Source of the DNA: Pseudobutyrivibrio xylanivorans
GTDB lineage: Bacteria; Bacillota; Clostridia; Lachnospirales; Lachnospiraceae
Direction of reading: 5' to 3'
Assembly: GCF_010906925.1 (NCBI RefSeq)
Contig: NZ_VTVE01000001.1
Span: 372,001-436,000 of the forward strand
Length of the DNA: 64,000 nucleotides
Part shown: in pieces, positions 19,847-28,771 of the stretch
How the letters are laid out: the number at the start of each line of letters is the position of its first letter
Position numbering within the stretch: position 1 is the stretch's first letter
Made by a program: the position numbers and the translations under genes
The notes under the pieces: model-generated
Told to the model about the DNA's origin: nothing
Seen by the model: the letters and a program-made list of their open reading frames with translations, nothing else
Database searches by the model: none

Positions 19847-21154
19847 ATGAGAGAATATACAACACAGATGGATGCTGCTAGAAAAGGCATTATCACACCA
19901 GAGATGAAGCAGGTAGCCCTTAAGGAGTACCGCACACCAGAGGAGATTAGAGAACTTGTTGCTAAGGGACAGGTAGCGATTCCAGCCAACAAGAATCACA
20001 AGTGTATTAATCCTGAGGGTGTGGGAAGCATGCTTCGCACTAAAATTAATGTAAACCTGGGCGTATCTAGAGATTGCAAGGATTACAATATTGAAATGGA
20101 AAAGGTAATGGCAGCTGTAGATATGGGAGCAGAGGCTATTATGGATTTGTCTAGCCACGGCAATACTCAGCCATTTAGACAAAAGCTTGTGGCAGAGTGC
20201 CCAGCTATGCTTGGAACAGTTCCTATCTATGACAGCGTAATCCACTATCAGAGAGATTTGGCTACACTTACTGCCAAGGATTTTATTGATGTGGTAAGAC
20301 TTCACGCTGAGGATGGAGTTGACTTTGTGACACTCCACTGTGGAATTACAAGAAAGACAATCGACCAGATTAAGAAACACAAAAGAAAGATGAATATCGT
20401 ATCCCGCGGTGGCTCACTTGTGTTTGCATGGATGAGCATGACTGGTGAGGAGAATCCATTCTACGAGTACTATGATGAGATTCTTGATATCTGTAGAGAG
20501 TATGATGTGACAATTTCTCTCGGTGATGCATGTCGTCCAGGCTGTCTTGCAGACGCTAGCGATGTGTGCCAGATTGAGGAGCTTGTGCGACTTGGTGAGC
20601 TTACTAAGAGAGCATGGGAAAAGGATGTACAGGTAATGGTAGAGGGCCCCGGTCATATGCCTATGGATGAGATTGCTGCCAATATGAAGATTCAGCAGAA
20701 GATTTGTATGGGAGCACCATTTTATGTACTTGGACCTCTTGTTACTGATATTGCACCAGGCTATGACCACATTACATCTGCAATCGGTGGTGCTATTGCA
20801 GCACAAAACGGTGCAGCATTTTTATGCTATGTAACACCAGCAGAGCACCTTGCTCTTCCTAATGTAGATGATGTAAAGCAAGGTATCATTGCATCCAAAA
20901 TAGCTGCTCATGCTGCAGATATTGCAAAGCATATACCACATGCCCTTGATCAGGACAATGCCATGGCAGATGCTAGACAGTGTTTCGACTGGGATAAGCA
21001 GTGGGATTGTGCTATTGACCCTGAGACTGCAAAGGCAATTAGAGAGGATAGAGCGCCTGAGTTTGACGACACATGCTCAATGTGTGGCAAATTCTGCGCA
21101 GTGAGAAGTATGAATAAGGCTCTAGCCGGCGAATATATTGATATTTTAGGTTAA
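19847..21154 (+). CDS. thiC: Phosphomethylpyrimidine synthase ThiC
   Basis: Non-canonical radical SAM enzyme that rearranges aminoimidazole ribonucleotide into HMP-phosphate. The 435 residues match the short form found in anaerobes, without the N-terminal extension of the E. coli enzyme. Family segments: [58 protein letters not shown]. The C-terminal cluster motif reads CSMCGKFC, that is CX2CX3C, one residue shorter than the commonly quoted CX2CX4C. AGGAGAA precedes the ATG. It is the last gene of the thiamin operon; no strong terminator follows. Confidence 0.95.
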   Translation: MREYTTQMDAARKGIITPEMKQVALKEYRTPEEIRELVAKGQVAIPANKNHKCINPEGVGSMLRTKINVNLGVSRDCKDYNIEMEKVMAAVDMGAEAIMDLSSHGNTQPFRQKLVAECPAMLGTVPIYDSVIHYQRDLATLTAKDFIDVVRLHAEDGVDFVTLHCGITRKTIDQIKKHKRKMNIVSRGGSLVFAWMSMTGEENPFYEYYDEILDICREYDVTISLGDACRPGCLADASDVCQIEELVRLGELTKRAWEKDVQVMVEGPGHMPMDEIAANMKIQQKICMGAPFYVLGPLVTDIAPGYDHITSAIGGAIAAQNGAAFLCYVTPAEHLALPNVDDVKQGIIASKIAAHAADIAKHIPHALDQDNAMADARQCFDWDKQWDCAIDPETAKAIREDRAPEFDDTCSMCGKFCAVRSMNKALAGEYIDILG

Positions 21155-21198
21155 AAATATTTACTATTGTTTATTAATCTGCTATGTTTTAAGTATGA

Positions 21199-21231
21199 GG
21201 CGGAAGTTACGCCAACGGGGGAGAAAACTTC
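21199..21231 (+). promoter_or_regulatory. Possible pseudoknot in leader of adhesin-sortase operon
   Basis: GGCG (21199-21202) pairs with CGCC (21210-21213), and the intervening loop GAAGTT (21203-21208) is perfectly complementary to AACTTC (21226-21231), which gives an H-type pseudoknot 30 bases before the adhesin start. It does not match a riboswitch class I recognise. The stems are short, so chance is possible. Confidence 0.3.
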
Positions 21232-21261
21232 TAGGGTACTAATGTAAGGAAGGATGATGAC

Positions 21262-24200
21262 ATGAAAAAGAAGTTGTTGGCGGGAGTTATGGGGGCGTTT
21301 GTGTTATTTTTTACACTCGCTCCTAATTTTGTGTCTCTTGCAGATGATCCAGACCCTGCTGTAACACAGGAAGTAGTTCCTGATAATTCAGCAGAACCAG
21401 TGGAGGGTGGAGAGCCACCTGTAGTTGAACCTACAGAGGAAAATGGAGGCAATCCAGCTGATCCAGAGAATCCAGCGGATCCACAAAATCCTGATGTGGT
21501 TCAGCCAGCAGAACCGAATGTACAGACTGATCCTGCGGTGGATGGTCTGTCAAATTCAGGGCAAGAGGATTTACAAAATATTGAGTCAAATAATTATTTG
21601 GTATTAGACAACTTGGATAATTATTTATTAGATTCGGATTTGGCTCTATCGACTATGCTTGGCACTAGCCTTATGGCTACAGCTGCGCCAGCTGATGAGT
21701 CAGACGAGAATGCACTTATCAAAAGTGCGAAATTCACTATTGATGGAAAGGATATTTCCGGAGATATTGAGGTATCTAAGAATTCAACATTTACCCTTGA
21801 ATATCAATTAAAGGATCCTCTTTATATTAATTATGCAGAGGAAGACTATGTTGAGGGACAGCCATTTATTGTTAATGGTAATACCTACTCACTTCCATCA
21901 ATCAAAAGTGAGTATTTTGATTTGTCTAAAATTGGTTCCATTCCGGTTGTTGTAGATGGAAAGAATTTCGGTACCGCAACAGCAGGTGATGACGGAACTA
22001 TCAAGTTAAAGGTAGACTACGAGGGAAAAGACCCTGAGGACATTGGCGGTGTATTTATCAGGCTCAGCTTTGGTTTGGACGGCGACAAGGTAGATAATCT
22101 TCAGGATTTCTCATTTGAGATTCCAGGTACATCAGGCCAGACTGTAAAGATTTCCATTGCAGAGAATCAGCCTAAGGAACCAACTATCGAAAAGACGGCT
22201 GGTACTTTGGATGAGAATGATGATATAACATGGACAGTTAAGGTAACTAATGCTGACAATCCAGTCACTTACGAGAGTGGATATCAGCTTGTTGATACCT
22301 TTGGTAAGGGACAGTCATATAAGGCAGGCAGCTTCAAGGTAGGGGGAGTAGATGCTACACCAGAGTATGACGATGCAAGCAGAACACTTAAGTATAATTT
22401 TACAGATAATTCTGCTGGTGGTGTTACCACTATTACTTACAAGACTCATGTGGATTTCCTTGCAGCAGGCTCTACTCAAAATAAAAGTTCAATTAGTGTA
22501 AATGCATCTAACGATGTAAAAATATTTGATGCAGGCAACCCATCTGGCAAGCCTCTTGGTGAGGTAAAGGTAGACAACTCTGTCAGCAAAGACGGATTAT
22601 CTTCTTGGCTTACAAAAGAAGGTGGCAAGCTAGATGATGAAGGTGTAGCCGATTGGACTATCAATGTAAACACCAATGGCTACGGTATGAAGTATCTGAC
22701 TGTCTATGATGTGATTGAGACAGATGACACTACAACCATGGGACTTGTGCAGGATTCCGTACAGGTAATAGACACTGCTACTGGAGAGGCTTTACCATCA
22801 TCTGATTATGAGGTGGTAAAGACTGCAGGTACATCTGAAAAGGGCAAGAAAGCATATTCATGGTATGTACGATTTGGAAAATCTGCAGATGACTATGCAA
22901 TTTCTGGCAATCGTAAATATACAATCAAATACAAGACACAGATAGAGGACTACACCACATTCCTTCGTACTAATCACACTAAGATGCCATCTAACCATGC
23001 ATTCTTAGAGTATCAGTATGACAGGACAGGTGTGGGTGATTGGGAGTGGCTTGTAGGACCTACACTAGATAAGACCCCTGTTAAGGGTGAAGGTGTAACA
23101 GCTAAGGCAGCCATTGAAAAGAGCTGTACTTCATTTAATCCTGCTACTCACCAGATTACATGGAAGGTTGTAGTTAACAAGAACTATCAGGGACTTACCA
23201 ATTCTTTTGTTACAGAGTATATAAAGGATGGACAGAAGTTTATCTCTATAAGTAATGCTGATATTACGGCAAAAGATGGTACTAAATCTACTCTTGATTT
23301 ACAGGATAAATACACTGTAAATGGCAAGGAGATTGAGATTAATTTTGGCGATAGCCTTAAGCAGGCTCAGGCTACATTTACAGTAGTTACTGAGTTAGAT
23401 GAGACTCAGGCTAGTATATGGGCAGGAAATGAGAAAAAGACATACTACAACGAGGTTGAGCTTGATTCAGACCAGCAGAAGGACATAAAGGATGATGCAA
23501 GCTGTGAGTATAAGAGTACAGTATTTGAAAAGGTTTCTAATGATTACAACTATGAGACCCATGAGATTACATATACTCTTACTGTAGATAGAAATAAGAT
23601 GGCTATGTCAGATGTAGTAGTTACAGATGATATTGGCTCACTTGGAATGTCCCTAAGCAGTGATGTGACATTGGTTCATGGATATGGCACAAGCAGCGCT
23701 CAGTCTACTACACTTACTACTGACACATCATCTAAGCCACATTACAGCTACTCAGATGGAGTACTGACTGTCGATTTGGAAGACATAACTGATGTGGGAA
23801 GTGATAATGCAATCGAGGCTATTATATTTACGGCAAAGGTTGATGATGGAGACTTTTTCACTGCTGTAAATGGTGGCAATGTTTCTGTTTCAAATACTGC
23901 TACACTTTCTACCAAGGACAATCCAGGTGGTGTAGTAGTTACCAAGAAAAATACTTGGAAGAACTCAGTGATTGATAAATCAGCTGCAGTTGACACTGCT
24001 TCAAAGGCAGTTACATACACAGTTACATTTAATGGAAATAAGCAGCCCCTTCCATCTAGCCTCATTGTAAAGGATACACTTGGAACAAGCCTTGAGCTTG
24101 ATGCTACATCGGTTAAGCTTTATCTTGGCCAGATTGATCCAAGTACCGGTGAGATTACATCTACAGGAGAAGAGGAGACAGGCTATTCTGTAGAGATGTC

Positions 24201-26118
24201 AGCAGATGGGGATAGCACTATCTTAGAGGTTATCCTTCCAAAGGAGGAGGACAACAGAAATATTTACGTTCTTTCCTATGTGGCTGTTCCTACTGAGATT
24301 AAATCAGGGGGAGACTACAGCAACAAGGTACAGCTTGTAGGCTACTCAGGCACAGGAACAAATAATTCAGTTTCTAATCTATCATATAGCAGCTTTGGTG
24401 GCGGTTGGACTGTAAAACCTACATATCTTCTTGTTACAAAAGTAGATTCAGAGGATATAGCAGTTGCATTACCAGGTGCCACATTTGCGGTAAAGGATTT
24501 AGATAACAATCTTGTGGCAAAAATAGTCACAAAGGCAAACGGCGTAGCCAGAAGTGTTGGAAAGCTTAAGCCAAATACCACCTATACTATTGAGGAAATC
24601 GAGGCTCCAGAAGGATATGAGATTTCTACAGAGGTTAAGACATTTACCACTGCAGCAAAGGGTGGAGCTGAGAATGCAGTAAATCTTACATTCGAAGATA
24701 AAAAGAAGAGTAAGACAGTTGATGTTTCACTTGTTAATCAGGATGGAGACATGCTTGATGGAGGAAATCTTGAAATTTCCAGAAAGATGAGTGATGGCAG
24801 CACCAAAAAGGTAGATAGCTGGAAGAGTGATGATAGCAATCACAGTTTTGATGCAAGCTACGATGTTGAATACACATTGACAGAAAAGGATACTCCATTC
24901 GGATATAATACAGCTGACAATATTGTATTTAAGGTTGTAGATAATGTGTTATACAAGAGAAATCCTGACAATACATGGGCAGCAGTTGATTCTATTGTGA
25001 TGACAGATGCAGCTCTTGATACATGCTCATTTGATGTGAGCAAGGTATCGGCAGGTCAGGGTAATGAGCTTGAAGGTGCGACTCTTATAATCAGCGAGCA
25101 TGATACTGTAGATGCGGCAAAAGATGATTACATTAAGAGCTGGGTTTCTGATGGATCAGCTAAGGAATTTGCTCTTCCAATCGGAGAATATTATCTCTAT
25201 GAGATTTCTGCTCCAGCAGGATTTGAGGTTGCAGAGAGCATCAGATTTAGAGTCACCGATGAGTATGCTCTTCAGGTTTATGATGAGGATGAGGGCGACT
25301 TCGTTGATGCTGAAGATGCCAAGCTTACAATGGTGGATGACTACAATCCAGATGAGACTACTACATTTAGCATTTCACCAGACATGTTTGGAATGAGCCC
25401 TGATTTATTCAAGGCTATGAAGTTTACTCTTTACAGATTTGATCCAATAGAGGGTAAATTAGTTGAGGTTGAGCCAGTTAGCTACGACGAGGAGACTGGC
25501 GAGGCAGTTTACGACATTAATTATCAGGATGAATATCTTTTGAAATCCGATGAAGAGGTAGAAGGATATGACCCTGTTGATCCAATTACTGTAAAAGTGG
25601 TTGGAACTAAGGATTCAGAGGGTAATATAGCAGATAGCCTTAAGGTTAAGTCACTTGATTCTACCGTATTTACGGAATCTTCAATGGAGGAGCTGGCAAA
25701 GAAGCTTGAGCCTAAGCTTACACCTGAACCTCCTAAGGTTGAAGAACCTGCTGATGAAAATGAAAACACTGACCCTGAAAATGGTGGACCTAGCACTGAG
25801 CCTTCTGATTCTGGAAGCAATTCAGGTGGAAATAGCGGTGGCTCTGGTTCATCAGGCGGCGGAAGCAGCAGTAGCAGTGGAGGCTCTACAAACGGCTCAG
25901 GAAGCGCATACAGCGGTGCGGCAGGCCCTGAGGTTACAGATGATGGACTTGTTATAAAAGAGAACAATATAGTGGCACTTGATAACGCTCCAGGAGTAGG
26001 AAATAGACTTGCTAAGACAGGTGGATTCATTGGTACATTAGTAGGTTATCTTGCAGCGATAGCGCTTATTGCTGTTGGTATATTACTTGTCTTTGGCAAA
26101 GAAAAAAGAGTTAAATAA
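21262..26118 (+). CDS. Large LPXTG-like cell-wall adhesin with Cna/SpaA-type domains
   Basis: A 1618-residue secreted surface protein. Signal peptide at 1-28 (MKKKLLAGVMGAFVLFF...SLADD), then a Pro/Glu-rich spacer (about 30-110). Five successive adhesin-type beta domains follow (about 150-1040), each opening with K followed by a T-W/Y-T/K-V strand, as in ITWTVKVTN, ITWKVVVNK, ITYTLTVDR. From about 1055 come Cna-B/SpaA-like domains with YTIEEIEAPEGYE and YYLYEISAPAGFE, the pattern that often forms intramolecular isopeptide bonds. A Gly/Ser linker near 1510-1550 precedes the sorting signal LAKTG (about 1583), a hydrophobic helix and the tail KEKRVK. The downstream sortase starts on its stop codon. 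Ligand unknown; pilin is an alternative role. Confidence 0.88.
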   Translation: MKKKLLAGVMGAFVLFFTLAPNFVSLADDPDPAVTQEVVPDNSAEPVEGGEPPVVEPTEENGGNPADPENPADPQNPDVVQPAEPNVQTDPAVDGLSNSGQEDLQNIESNNYLVLDNLDNYLLDSDLALSTMLGTSLMATAAPADESDENALIKSAKFTIDGKDISGDIEVSKNSTFTLEYQLKDPLYINYAEEDYVEGQPFIVNGNTYSLPSIKSEYFDLSKIGSIPVVVDGKNFGTATAGDDGTIKLKVDYEGKDPEDIGGVFIRLSFGLDGDKVDNLQDFSFEIPGTSGQTVKISIAENQPKEPTIEKTAGTLDENDDITWTVKVTNADNPVTYESGYQLVDTFGKGQSYKAGSFKVGGVDATPEYDDASRTLKYNFTDNSAGGVTTITYKTHVDFLAAGSTQNKSSISVNASNDVKIFDAGNPSGKPLGEVKVDNSVSKDGLSSWLTKEGGKLDDEGVADWTINVNTNGYGMKYLTVYDVIETDDTTTMGLVQDSVQVIDTATGEALPSSDYEVVKTAGTSEKGKKAYSWYVRFGKSADDYAISGNRKYTIKYKTQIEDYTTFLRTNHTKMPSNHAFLEYQYDRTGVGDWEWLVGPTLDKTPVKGEGVTAKAAIEKSCTSFNPATHQITWKVVVNKNYQGLTNSFVTEYIKDGQKFISISNADITAKDGTKSTLDLQDKYTVNGKEIEINFGDSLKQAQATFTVVTELDETQASIWAGNEKKTYYNEVELDSDQQKDIKDDASCEYKSTVFEKVSNDYNYETHEITYTLTVDRNKMAMSDVVVTDDIGSLGMSLSSDVTLVHGYGTSSAQSTTLTTDTSSKPHYSYSDGVLTVDLEDITDVGSDNAIEAIIFTAKVDDGDFFTAVNGGNVSVSNTATLSTKDNPGGVVVTKKNTWKNSVIDKSAAVDTASKAVTYTVTFNGNKQPLPSSLIVKDTLGTSLELDATSVKLYLGQIDPSTGEITSTGEEETGYSVEMSADGDSTILEVILPKEEDNRNIYVLSYVAVPTEIKSGGDYSNKVQLVGYSGTGTNNSVSNLSYSSFGGGWTVKPTYLLVTKVDSEDIAVALPGATFAVKDLDNNLVAKIVTKANGVARSVGKLKPNTTYTIEEIEAPEGYEISTEVKTFTTAAKGGAENAVNLTFEDKKKSKTVDVSLVNQDGDMLDGGNLEISRKMSDGSTKKVDSWKSDDSNHSFDASYDVEYTLTEKDTPFGYNTADNIVFKVVDNVLYKRNPDNTWAAVDSIVMTDAALDTCSFDVSKVSAGQGNELEGATLIISEHDTVDAAKDDYIKSWVSDGSAKEFALPIGEYYLYEISAPAGFEVAESIRFRVTDEYALQVYDEDEGDFVDAEDAKLTMVDDYNPDETTTFSISPDMFGMSPDLFKAMKFTLYRFDPIEGKLVEVEPVSYDEETGEAVYDINYQDEYLLKSDEEVEGYDPVDPITVKVVGTKDSEGNIADSLKVKSLDSTVFTESSMEELAKKLEPKLTPEPPKVEEPADENENTDPENGGPSTEPSDSGSNSGGNSGGSGSSGGGSSSSSGGSTNGSGSAYSGAAGPEVTDDGLVIKENNIVALDNAPGVGNRLAKTGGFIGTLVGYLAAIALIAVGILLVFGKEKRVK

Positions 26119-26699
26119 TGAATAAGAGATTTATTAAGAAATTAATTGGTCTTATTATGATTGCAGTGGGGCTAGGCGTTTTGCTTAGCTCCATTGGACT
26201 AAATGTAAGACAATATTTTTCAAAGGAAAAAACAATTAAAGAATTCAAAGAGTATATAGCTAGTGGTGAGGGATTTTCAGAGGAAGATATTGAGGTTCCT
26301 GCAGAGGGAGAAATGCTTTGCATTTTGCGCATTCCATCAATTGAATCTGAAAACCCAGTGCGTCAGGGACTTGAAAAGAGTATCTTGTCTGATTCTCTGG
26401 GACACGATATGTCCACTGTGGTTCCAGGACAAAAGGGGAACTGCGTAATTGCAGGCCATAGGAATTATACCTTCGGAAAGTTTTTCAACAGATTGGACGA
26501 GGTCCAGATTAATGACTTGATTTACGTTGATACGCCGACCCAGACTTATACCTATGCTGTCACAGAAATAAAGACAGTAGAGCCTGATGACCTATCAGTT
26601 CTTGACCCTACCGATAAGGAACAGCTGACGCTGTATACATGCACCCCAATTTATGTGGCTAGCCACCGTTTGGTAATCGTGGCGGAAAGAGTTCAGTGA
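26118..26699 (+). CDS. Class D sortase
   Basis: Membrane-anchored transpeptidase that attaches the adjacent adhesin to the cell wall. It has 193 residues: a hydrophobic anchor (about 8-28), then the sortase barrel with the catalytic histidine in IAGHRNY, the cysteine in LTLYTCTP and the arginine in ASHRLVIVAE. These three form the sortase triad. Size and the TLYTC context suggest class D. ATG overlaps the TAA of the adhesin gene by one base (TAATG), so the two are translationally coupled and the adhesin, with its LAKTG signal, is the expected substrate. Confidence 0.92.
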   Translation: MNKRFIKKLIGLIMIAVGLGVLLSSIGLNVRQYFSKEKTIKEFKEYIASGEGFSEEDIEVPAEGEMLCILRIPSIESENPVRQGLEKSILSDSLGHDMSTVVPGQKGNCVIAGHRNYTFGKFFNRLDEVQINDLIYVDTPTQTYTYAVTEIKTVEPDDLSVLDPTDKEQLTLYTCTPIYVASHRLVIVAERVQ

Positions 26700-26727
26700 G
26701 AAATTCGTTACGGTATAAAGTTTACAT

Positions 26728-26894
26728 AAAAAAAGTTCGTAGCTATCAAGCTCTTGGTGTTGCGCAGCTTCTTAGCACAAGCATTCGCTTGTGTACATGC
26801 TAAAAGTCTTCCTTACAGTTGACTTTTAGCATGACTTTAACATGTTAGTTGAGCGAAGCAATATCCAAGGCTTGAGAGCGTAACGAACTTTTTT
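26728..26894 (+). repeat. Structured intergenic repeat, copy A (with inserted hairpins)
   Basis: One of three copies of a dispersed element. Outer stem AAAAAAGTTCGT / ACGAACTTTTTT (26729-26740 with 26883-26894), then GCTATCAAGC with GCTTGAGAGC, and CTTGG with CCAAG. The inner part carries GTTGCGCAGC and the mini-hairpin TTGAGCGAAGCAA. Compared with the other copies, about 75 bases are inserted between GTTGCGCAGC and ATGTTAG, holding a perfect 12-bp hairpin (26797-26808 with 26821-26832). Further flanks GTATAAAGTTT (26713-26723) and AAATTTTATAC (26901-26911) pair with one mismatch. It ends in six T after a long stem and should terminate the sortase transcript. Confidence 0.85.
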
Positions 26895-26905
26895 AGTGCG
26901 AAATT

Positions 26906-27745
26906 TTATACACAGCTCATCAGCTGTGACGAGAGCGGAGACCTAGAGTGATCGAATGAGAACTCTAGGTCATTTTTGTTGAAATAGTGGTAAGATGAAA
27001 ATCCTGTGGCTTCTGTGATGCAGTCATCCCAGGTAAGGTCTACATTGTAGTAGGCTCCATTTATTAGGACGATATTCCAAGCGTGATTTTCACCCTTTGA
27101 GGTGCCGGTAACGTAGTAGCAAGGTATGCCAGCCTGAAGGCATACCATCTGAAATGCTCTGGCGTATCCAGCGCATACAGAAGAGCCTGTGGCAAGTGCA
27201 GAATATGCACTTTGATTCAATGAGTTTGACACGTTGTAGGTGTTCATAGAGCAGATGGCATCGAAAATGTATCGCTCCTTATCTAAATCATTGGAATATT
27301 GGCTGGCGCCAGCTACAAGGTCAGAGATGATTCTATCAAAGTTACCTTTTGCAGCAGCAAGGTCCGAAGAATTGATGCCGTAGCTTAATTTAATTTTATG
27401 GACGATTCCCTTTGCATCTACAGCGTATTTGTATGAGGTATTAGCCCAGAATATTTCTGGGTGATCGTTGAAAAGCGCATTCATAGTGTCCTCTAAATCT
27501 TTTTCAGATAGAGGATCTATCATGCTAAAAAGAGATTCGTCATAGCTGATTAAGGCATTATAGACCTGGTTGTAGACGTTCCTTTCAGGCTCTGATAATA
27601 AATTTTTATAAACAGAGCTTGGGTTAATAGATTTTTCACTTGCGTGTGCTATCATTACATTTGATAGCGACAGTGATAGTGCAAAACACAGAGCGAATGC
27701 AGTGGTTTTCTTGATTAAAACCCTTATTGATTTATTTTTTTCCAT
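26906..27745 (-). CDS. Secreted transglutaminase-like protein
   Basis: A 279-residue exported protein with a transglutaminase/protease-like core. A signal peptide is seen at 1-36 (hydrophobic AFALCFALSLSLSNVMIAHAS). The catalytic triad is visible: Cys in GSSVCAGYARAFQ, His in GENHAWNIV and Asp in YYNVDLTWDD. Such domains act as peptidases or crosslinking enzymes on cell-surface material; the exact reaction is unknown. A GAGG-rich segment precedes the start. It is convergent with the adhesin-sortase pair, and its stop codon lies just beyond repeat copy A. Its last 25 codons contain two DNA hairpins (GACCTAGAGT with ACTCTAGGTC, CACAGCT with AGCTGTG), which may act as a terminator for the opposite strand. 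Confidence 0.85.
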   Translation of the reverse strand: MEKNKSIRVLIKKTTAFALCFALSLSLSNVMIAHASEKSINPSSVYKNLLSEPERNVYNQVYNALISYDESLFSMIDPLSEKDLEDTMNALFNDHPEIFWANTSYKYAVDAKGIVHKIKLSYGINSSDLAAAKGNFDRIISDLVAGASQYSNDLDKERYIFDAICSMNTYNVSNSLNQSAYSALATGSSVCAGYARAFQMVCLQAGIPCYYVTGTSKGENHAWNIVLINGAYYNVDLTWDDCITEATGFSSYHYFNKNDLEFSFDHSRSPLSSQLMSCV

Positions 27746-27818
27746 GCCTCTTCGCCTCCCCTAATTTGCGATGAGAACTTATCGTGTAATAGATTATAAG
27801 GAATAGATGAATAATAAA

Positions 27819-27841
27819 TGTGAAAAAAATATTTTTTCACA
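27819..27841. promoter_or_regulatory. 23-base perfect dyad between divergent genes
   Basis: TGTGAAAAAA-ATA-TTTTTTCACA is a 10-3-10 perfect inverted repeat, upstream of the transglutaminase -10 (ATTATA at 27793-27798, minus strand TATAAT) and about 80 bases before the hypB -35. The half-site TGTGA resembles CRP/FNR or Rex half-sites, but the spacing fits neither family well. Confidence 0.4.
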
Positions 27842-27923
27842 AACATTTCACAGAGAAAATACACACCTGTGGCATAAAGATGCTTTGTATTAGATTTTAT
27901 ACTGCCTCAGGGTGGGCGAATAT

Positions 27924-27953
27924 TTGACAATTTTTTATCATTTAGAGTATATT
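27924..27953 (+). promoter_or_regulatory. Sigma-A promoter for hypB
   Basis: TTGACA (27924-27929) and TATATT (27948-27953) with 18-base spacing, about 80 bases before the hypB TTG start. Confidence 0.65.
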
Positions 27954-28042
27954 ATATTTGCGAAGGAAACTAATGTGGCGAGTTAGAGTTTACTAACATG
28001 TGTATTAAGCCACAATTCATAAATGATTTTGGAGGGCTTACG

Positions 28043-28711
28043 TTGGACTACAAAATAATAGAAGTTAAACAAAGCATCTTTGAAGATAATGATGCTGACG
28101 CTGAGCGACTTAGACAGGAGATAAAAGAAGACAACACATTTCTTATTAATCTGATGTCTTCACCTGGCTCAGGAAAGACTACCACATTATGCCGTACTAT
28201 TAAGGGCCTTAAGGACGAGATGAAAATAGGTGTAATGGAGGCAGATATTGATTCTGATGTGGACGCGGCTACTGTCACAGAGGCTGGAGCCCGTGCAATT
28301 CAGATACATACAGGAGGCATGTGCCACCTAGATGCAGACATGACCCGTCAGGGATTACATGAGCTTGGCACTAGTGATTTGGAACTTGTTTTCCTGGAAA
28401 ATGTTGGCAATTTGGTTTGTCCTGCAGAGTTCGATACCGGTTCAACTGCAAATGTTATGATTCTCTCTGTTCCAGAGGGAGACGACAAGCCATATAAGTA
28501 TCCACTGATGTTTTCGGTGTGTGATGTGATACTTGTCAACAAATGTGACACCCTAGAGGTGTTTACAGATTTCTCAAAGGACAGAGTGGTCGAGCGAATC
28601 CATGAACTAAATCCAAAGGCAAAGGTAATATTTATCTCTGCCAAGACTGGCGAAGGATTTGATGAATGGATTCAATGGTTGAGGGGCCAGGTAGCCGACT
28701 ATCGTAGTTAA
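28043..28711 (+). CDS. hypB: HypB-like nickel-insertion GTPase
   Basis: SIMIBI-class GTPase that assists nickel insertion into [NiFe] hydrogenase in other bacteria. About 222 residues. P-loop SSPGSGKTTT, GGMCHLDADM with the metal-site Cys-His pair, ENVGNLVCPAEFD and guanine-binding VNKCD are all visible. It lacks the His-rich N-terminal stretch of some HypB proteins. I place the start at the TTG at 28043: GGAGGG lies 6 bases upstream and the family begins at this DYKIIEVK segment; ATG 27998 has no ribosome-binding site. No other hyp gene or hydrogenase is in the window. The downstream flavoprotein starts 60 bases later and may be co-transcribed. Confidence 0.9.
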   Translation: MDYKIIEVKQSIFEDNDADAERLRQEIKEDNTFLINLMSSPGSGKTTTLCRTIKGLKDEMKIGVMEADIDSDVDAATVTEAGARAIQIHTGGMCHLDADMTRQGLHELGTSDLELVFLENVGNLVCPAEFDTGSTANVMILSVPEGDDKPYKYPLMFSVCDVILVNKCDTLEVFTDFSKDRVVERIHELNPKAKVIFISAKTGEGFDEWIQWLRGQVADYRS

Positions 28712-28771
28712 GTCTTTTTGAGTGGAGTATAAGTATATATTAATGAGCGGTAAAAGGAGGAAATAACTAGT

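Noticed and set aside
21199-21260. Cyclic di-GMP riboswitch before the adhesin
   Set aside because: Neither the class I nor the class II conserved core could be found; only a short pseudoknot remains.
25524-26030. 168-residue antisense ORF within the adhesin gene
   Set aside because: It mirrors the Gly/Ser/Pro-rich linker and has no ribosome-binding site; a compositional shadow of the real gene.
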